Source: Frankia umida (GTDB lineage: Bacteria > Actinomycetota > Actinomycetes > Frankiales > Frankiaceae). Taken from it: a stretch of 64,000 bases of DNA. Under the pieces are notes generated by a model that saw only the letters and a list, made by a program, of their open reading frames with translations, did not search any database and had not been told where the DNA came from. A program made the position numbers and the translations under genes. Within the stretch, counting starts at the first letter, position 1, and each line of letters starts with the position of its first letter. Where the stretch lies: positions 186,001 through 250,000 of the forward strand of contig NZ_JALKFT010000001.1 of assembly GCF_023242945.1 (NCBI RefSeq), written 5' to 3'. Below are positions 60,483 through 64,000 of this stretch, in pieces.

Positions 60483-61400
60483 CTATTTCGGCGTGGCGTC
60501 CCGCCAGGGCCGGGGGAAGTCGAGGTGGCGCAGCGCGCCGGCTTCGACGTAGACCTCGTGCCGGCTGCGCAACGTCGCGAGCAGCGGACCGGTCACCGGC
60601 ACGGCCGCCGGTTCGACCGCCCCCGCCGCCCCCGCCGCGAGGCCGCTGCCGGCCGGGGAGCCATCTCCGACCTGGGTGACGTGCTCGGCGAGCGCCCGAC
60701 GCTGCCGTGTCCGCAGGCCGCGCGCGTCGACGAGCAGTGGACGGCCCTCCCGCAGCCGGCGGGCGGGTTCCACCAGCAGCCGGTTCACCGAACGATCCCG
60801 CGTGCCGTAGCCGCGCGTCCATGGCCAGTGGGTCCACAGCCACACCGTGTACTCCAGCACCTGGCCGGTGAAGCCCGCCGCGGCAACGGCCCTGGTGGCC
60901 GCCTCATGGGTCGCGTCGTGATCGGGATGCCCCTCGCAGGACGCCGGGATCAGCACCTGCGCGGGCTGGCGGGCCCGGATGATCTCGGCCAGCCGCAGCG
61001 CGATCGCGTCCAGCGCGCCACCGAGTTCCGAGTCGGGGAAACCCAAAAACAACACGTCGGTCTCGGGTACCCCGAGCACCGCGCAGGCCCGCCGGGTCTC
61101 CGTCTCCCGAACCTCGATGAGCTCCTCCGGCGGCAGTGTCACCGGCTCCGCCTTCGACCCGTCACTGACGATCACGACGGTCACCGGTGTGCCCACGGCC
61201 CGCTTACGGATCACCGCGACGGCGCAGCCCAACGTCTCGTCATCCGGATGCGGCGCCACGACCAGGCAGGACGACCGGGCCATGCTGGCCGTGACATCGG
61301 TGCCACGCCGCAGCCACACCCATCGTGCCGCCGACCGAGCGAGCACCATCGCCTCCGCCCGCGCTGCCCGCGGGTCACGCAGTGTCGACTGCCAGGCCAT
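60483..61400 (-). CDS. PIG-L / LmbE-family deacetylase
   Basis: The 305-residue zinc deacetylase has LVVAPHPDDETLGCAVAVIRK (PHPDDE, metal and catalytic residues) and ASCEGHPDHDATHEAATRAVAAAG (HPDHD). GlcNAc-linked substrates are usual in this family (MshB, PIG-L). The start ATG 61400 was chosen for the family-like beginning; the frame stays open upstream into the IS end, but that part looks non-coding. It is convergent with the GT4 gene, a pair that could add and then deacetylate a GlcNAc unit. Confidence 0.87.
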   Translation of the reverse strand: MAWQSTLRDPRAARAEAMVLARSAARWVWLRRGTDVTASMARSSCLVVAPHPDDETLGCAVAVIRKRAVGTPVTVVIVSDGSKAEPVTLPPEELIEVRETETRRACAVLGVPETDVLFLGFPDSELGGALDAIALRLAEIIRARQPAQVLIPASCEGHPDHDATHEAATRAVAAAGFTGQVLEYTVWLWTHWPWTRGYGTRDRSVNRLLVEPARRLREGRPLLVDARGLRTRQRRALAEHVTQVGDGSPAGSGLAAGAAGAVEPAAVPVTGPLLATLRSRHEVYVEAGALRHLDFPRPWRDATPK

Positions 61401-61532
61401 TCGCGCCACCGCCTTCCCTGCTTCTGTTCCCCGCGAGCCCCGGTTCGTCCCGCCGAACCGGAAGATCCTCCCGGAATCGGACGCGTCCACCCTGACCGGT
61501 TCCACCCGCACGGATGATGTCCCGACCTTAGC

Positions 61533-61700
61533 TTGACGTCCTCCCCGTCCTGAAGGACGGGGATTCCCTACCGTGCCGCGTGGGTTCACGCGGCACCTCG
61601 TGGGGTTCCTGCTTCGATGCCAACCGCCGGAACGAGTTCCGGTCTTACCTCGGCTCCACAGGCGTTTACCGTCTCCGCCCGCCCGGCGGCGACGATCCGA
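61533..61700 (-). ncRNA. candidate omega RNA (reRNA) at the tnpB 3' end
   Basis: By analogy with IS605 TnpB systems, the RNA overlaps the tnpB 3' end and runs to the element edge. Two hairpins are visible: a perfect 10-bp stem GTGCCGCGTG/CACGCGGCAC (61573-61596, spanning the tnpB stop) and CCCCGTCC/GGACGGGG (61543-61562). The guide would start at 61532 and read down the minus strand. The 5' limit shown is approximate. Confidence 0.45.
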
Positions 61701-62799
61701 CGGCCCTCGAACAGGATGTTCCGAGCCGCATTCAGATCACGATCATGTGTGGTGTCGCAGGCCGGGCACGTCCAGGTCCGCACCGCGAGCGGCTTCGGCC
61801 CGTCCTTCATCCCGCAGACCGAGCAGACCTGCGAGGACGGGAAGAACCGGCCGACCTTCACCACCGTGCGACCTCGACGGGCCGCTTTCTCCTCGATCAG
61901 TCCGACCAGAGACGCCCATCCGGCGTCGTGCACCGACCGGGCCAGCCGTGTCCGGGCGAGCCCAGCCACCGCGAGATCTTCGACGTGGACCGTCTGGTTG
62001 TCACGGACCAGTCGAACGGCCAGCTTGTGATGATGATCCCGGCGAGTTTCCCGCACCTTCCGGTGCAGCACCGCCACTCGGCGCACCGCCTTCCGACGGT
62101 TCGCCGAGCCTTTCCGCTTACGGGCCAGCGCCCGCTGGGCGCGGGCGAGGTGACGCTGTCGCGATCGCAGGTGGCGGGGATTGACGACGATCTCACCGGT
62201 GGACAGGGTCGCCAGCCGATCCAAGCCGAGATCGATCCCGACCTCACCAGGTGACGGCGGGTACGGCTCGTCGGCGATGTCGACGACGAACGACACGTAG
62301 TACCGGCCGTCGGCCTCCCGGATCACCGTGGCCGACGACGGCACCGACGCCAACGGCCGCGACCATTCCAGCCGCAGATCGCCCACCTTCGAGACCCTCA
62401 CGCCCCGAGCGGTGACGCTGAACCCGTTGCGGGTGAGCCGGATCGACTGCCGGTTGTCCTTGCGCGACCGGAACCGGGGATGACCCACCTTCCGGCCCCT
62501 GCGCTTCCCGGACAGCGAGTCGAACCAGTTCCGGAACGCGCGGCGCGCGTCCTGCATGCCTGCACGAGCACAACCGACGACACCTCCGCGAGCCATTCCC
62601 GTTCGGGAGTGAGCTTCGCGAGCGTGACGACACGCCGCTGCACGTCGGTGTCGAACAGCTTCTCGCCGGCCTTGAACGCATCGTCGCGCAGCCGGATCGC
62701 GTCGTTGAACACCACCCGGGCGCAGCCGAACGCCCGTGCGAGCGCCTGAACCTGCCCCGGCTCGGGGTAGGCCCGGTAGCGGTAGCGCACGATCGGCAT
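61586..62799 (-). pseudogene. tnpB: tnpB, RNA-guided nuclease, broken by a frameshift
   Basis: The N-terminal part (from ATG 62799: MPIVRYRYRAYPEPGQVQALARAFGCARVVFNDAIR) is in one frame down to VSSVVLVQAC near 62556. The rest (QDARRAFRNWFDSLSGKRRG onward) continues in another frame. The join fits loss of one base in GTGCAGGC-TGCAGGAC. The downstream part has all catalytic features: RuvC Asp in GIDLGLDRLATL, Glu in VHVEDLAVAGLA, zinc finger CSVCG/CPACD and final Asp in HDRDLNAARNIL. ATG 62596 could start a 336-residue N-truncated product. A sequencing error or programmed frameshift cannot be excluded. Confidence 0.82.
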
Positions 62800-62820
62800 C
62801 TCACCCATCATACTTGGTCT

Positions 62821-63246
62821 ATGAACATCTCCGACGACTACCGGCGAGGTAGACATGTGGTTTCCAGGCTTCATGTTCACTTGGTCTTTGTGACGAAGTA
62901 CCGGCGGGGTGTGTTCGACTCGGCGATGCTCGACGCCTGCGAGCGGACCCTGCGCGACGTGTGCGACGACTTCGGCGCCCGCCTGGTCGAGTTCAACGGC
63001 GAGGACGACCACGTGCACCTGCTGGTCGAGTACCCACCGAAGGTCACCGTGTCCGCGCTCGTGAACTCGCTGAAGGGCGTGTCCGCACGGATGCTGCGTG
63101 CCGAGTTCACCAGCCAGGTGAACCAGGCATCGATACGCGGGCATTTCTGGTCCCCGTCGTACCTCGCGGTGTCAGCTGGCGATGCCCCGATCGCACTGTT
63201 GCGCGAGTACATCGAAGGGCAACGGCGACCAGCCCCGACGCGCTAA
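62821..63246 (+). CDS. tnpA: IS200-type HUH/Y1 transposase TnpA
   Basis: The 141-residue single-strand transposase has LHVHLVFVTKYRRGVF, the HUH motif in EDDHVHLLVEYPP and the catalytic Tyr in LLREYIEGQ. SPSYLAVSAGDAP is also typical. The length is normal and the frame is intact, so the enzyme may be active on this or related elements. It is divergent from tnpB. Confidence 0.92.
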   Translation: MNISDDYRRGRHVVSRLHVHLVFVTKYRRGVFDSAMLDACERTLRDVCDDFGARLVEFNGEDDHVHLLVEYPPKVTVSALVNSLKGVSARMLRAEFTSQVNQASIRGHFWSPSYLAVSAGDAPIALLREYIEGQRRPAPTR

Positions 63247-63287
63247 CCCAGCCCTGAAGGACGGGACTTGCGCGCTACGAATCCGGG

Positions 63288-64000
63288 TCACACCGGTGCT
63301 CGCGATGCCACGGACCGTGCGGATCGAACCGGCCGGCCGGCACGCACGGGCGCCGTCTCCGAACCGGCCAGACGAGCGACCGGGATGCGCGCGACCGCCG
63401 AGCTCGACGGGTTCGCCCCGCCAGGACTGGTGGGGTCGGTATGGCCGGCGGGGTCGGTGAGGTGGAGCAGTTCGGCGTGGGTGGGCAGGGCCTCATAGCC
63501 ACCTGGACGGCCGACCGTGCGGACCGCCGCCCGCTGCGCCGCGTGCACCGCGTCCAGCGGCGACCAGCCCGCCACCAGCTGCGCGGTGAACACCGCCGTG
63601 AACGCGTCGCTGGCCGCGGTCGTATCCACCACGATCCTCGCCGACGCGCGGTGAGGGGAGCTCTGTCCGTTGGAGCGCAGCACGCAGCCCCGCGCCCCCA
63701 GCGTGACACACACGATCGGCACGCCGAGGTGGTCGGCGAGCGCGTCGGCGAGCAGGCGCGCGGGGCCAGCCGCGCCGGGATGCCCGACCAGCAGCGCGCG
63801 AGCCTCGGCCTCGTTCGGCACCAGCACGTCCACCAGATCCCAGGGCACGCGGCCGAGCAGCGCGGTCCGGTCCCCCGCCACCGCCGCTCCCGCCGCCGGC
63901 GGCAGCGCGGGTGCCGGGTGGACGACCACCCAGCGCCCCACCGCGGCCGCCGCGGCGACAAGCTCCGCGGCGGCCGCGGGAAACTCGAAGGTCACCACCG
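63288..64000 (-). CDS. PfkB/ribokinase-family sugar kinase, C-terminal part
   Basis: About 237 residues are visible; the start lies beyond the right edge. It contains VDVLVPNEAEARALLVG and VCVTLGARGCVLR. The active-site segment reads VDTTAASDAFTAVFTAQLVAG, where most members have DTTGAGDAF. The catalytic Asp remains, but both Gly of the anion hole are replaced (A and S). The last 40 residues (ARIPVARLAGSETAPVRAGRP) are not family-like and end 13 bp from the IS edge. Confidence 0.82.
   Translation of the reverse strand, partial: VVTFEFPAAAAELVAAAAAVGRWVVVHPAPALPPAAGAAVAGDRTALLGRVPWDLVDVLVPNEAEARALLVGHPGAAGPARLLADALADHLGVPIVCVTLGARGCVLRSNGQSSPHRASARIVVDTTAASDAFTAVFTAQLVAGWSPLDAVHAAQRAAVRTVGRPGGYEALPTHAELLHLTDPAGHTDPTSPGGANPSSSAVARIPVARLAGSETAPVRAGRPVRSARSVASRAPV

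Larger units (their letters stand above)
61533..63275. mobile_element. IS200/IS605-family element, tnpA(+) / tnpB(-) divergent
   Basis: The element carries divergent tnpA and tnpB starting 13-22 bp apart. The tnpB-side end (low coordinate) has hairpin CCCCGTCC-TGAA-GGACGGGG (61543-61562) next to TTGACGTCCTCC, which begins at 61533. The tnpA-side end shows CCCTGAAGGACGGGACTTG near 63250-63270, and its exact boundary is uncertain. There are no inverted repeats or target duplication, as expected for single-strand HUH transposition. It sits between the PIG-L gene and the 3' end of the sugar kinase gene. Confidence 0.85.

Overview
The window is about 72% G+C (estimated by eye) and comes from an actinomycete. 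Frankia is the most likely genus. The evidence is the high G+C gene style, a BldG-type anti-anti-sigma factor, the bacterial proteasome activator Bpa, an F420-type LLM oxidoreductase, a GAF-ANTAR regulator, a SigE-family ECF sigma factor, an IS200/IS605 element, and gene orders I remember from Streptomyces. The genus is an inference. The block is chromosomal and mostly housekeeping, with a small accessory tail at the right end.

Layout. 1-0.8 kb: alpha/beta hydrolase (cut by the window edge) and a holin-like membrane protein. 1.1-7.6 kb: a compact actinobacterial Tad/Flp pilus or secretion locus. It holds a Fic-fold protein without its catalytic motif, the CpaE/Ssd-like protein, the TadA ATPase, a single protein joining TadB and TadC, a Flp-like pilin and two TadE-like proteins. 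No prepilin peptidase is visible. 7.4-11 kb, minus strand: a Pro/Ala/Thr repeat membrane protein and the DECH-box helicase that typically neighbours this locus. 11.4-24.4 kb, plus strand: bldG, its anti-sigma kinase-like partner, the proton-pumping pyrophosphatase hppA, topA, an MFS/thymidylate-kinase fusion, holB and ricT. 24.5-34.8 kb: an orphan OmpR-type regulator (minus), tRNA-Thr, ppa (minus), dacB, a DUF2342 zincin, a tilS-hpt fusion, ftsH and folE. 34.9-40.3 kb: hisG and hisE (minus), an HAD phosphatase, tldD and tldE. 40.4-43.1 kb, minus strand: bpa, a quinone oxidoreductase, a nitroreductase and a small acidic proline-rich protein.

43.6-49.8 kb: an ECF sigma factor followed directly by a one-pass membrane protein (a probable cognate regulator), a small membrane-protein pair, a stand-alone asparagine-synthase-like N-terminal domain with a small zinc-binding protein, an MmyB-type XRE regulator and tRNA-Ser. 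49.9-58.3 kb: a MarR/MFS efflux pair with a palindromic operator, an ABC-2 exporter, a GAF-ANTAR regulator, an LLM oxidoreductase and a class II glutamine amidotransferase. 59-64 kb: a GT4 glycosyltransferase, a PIG-L deacetylase, an IS605-type element with intact tnpA and frameshifted tnpB, and the C-terminal part of a PfkB-type sugar kinase.

Points most worth following up: (1) a 12-mer, ATGCCGAGGGTT, clustered in opposed orientation at two sites 36.5 kb apart. (2) A thymidylate kinase domain whose P-loop lysine and DR(Y/H) arginine are both replaced. (3) A catalytically dead Fic fold that keeps the Fic inhibitory motif, beside the Tad locus. (4) The TadB-TadC and TilS-Hpt fusions. (5) A recurring TANNNT-N6/7-(A/G)TG layout that predicts many leaderless mRNAs. 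No CRISPR array, rRNA or prophage was seen.
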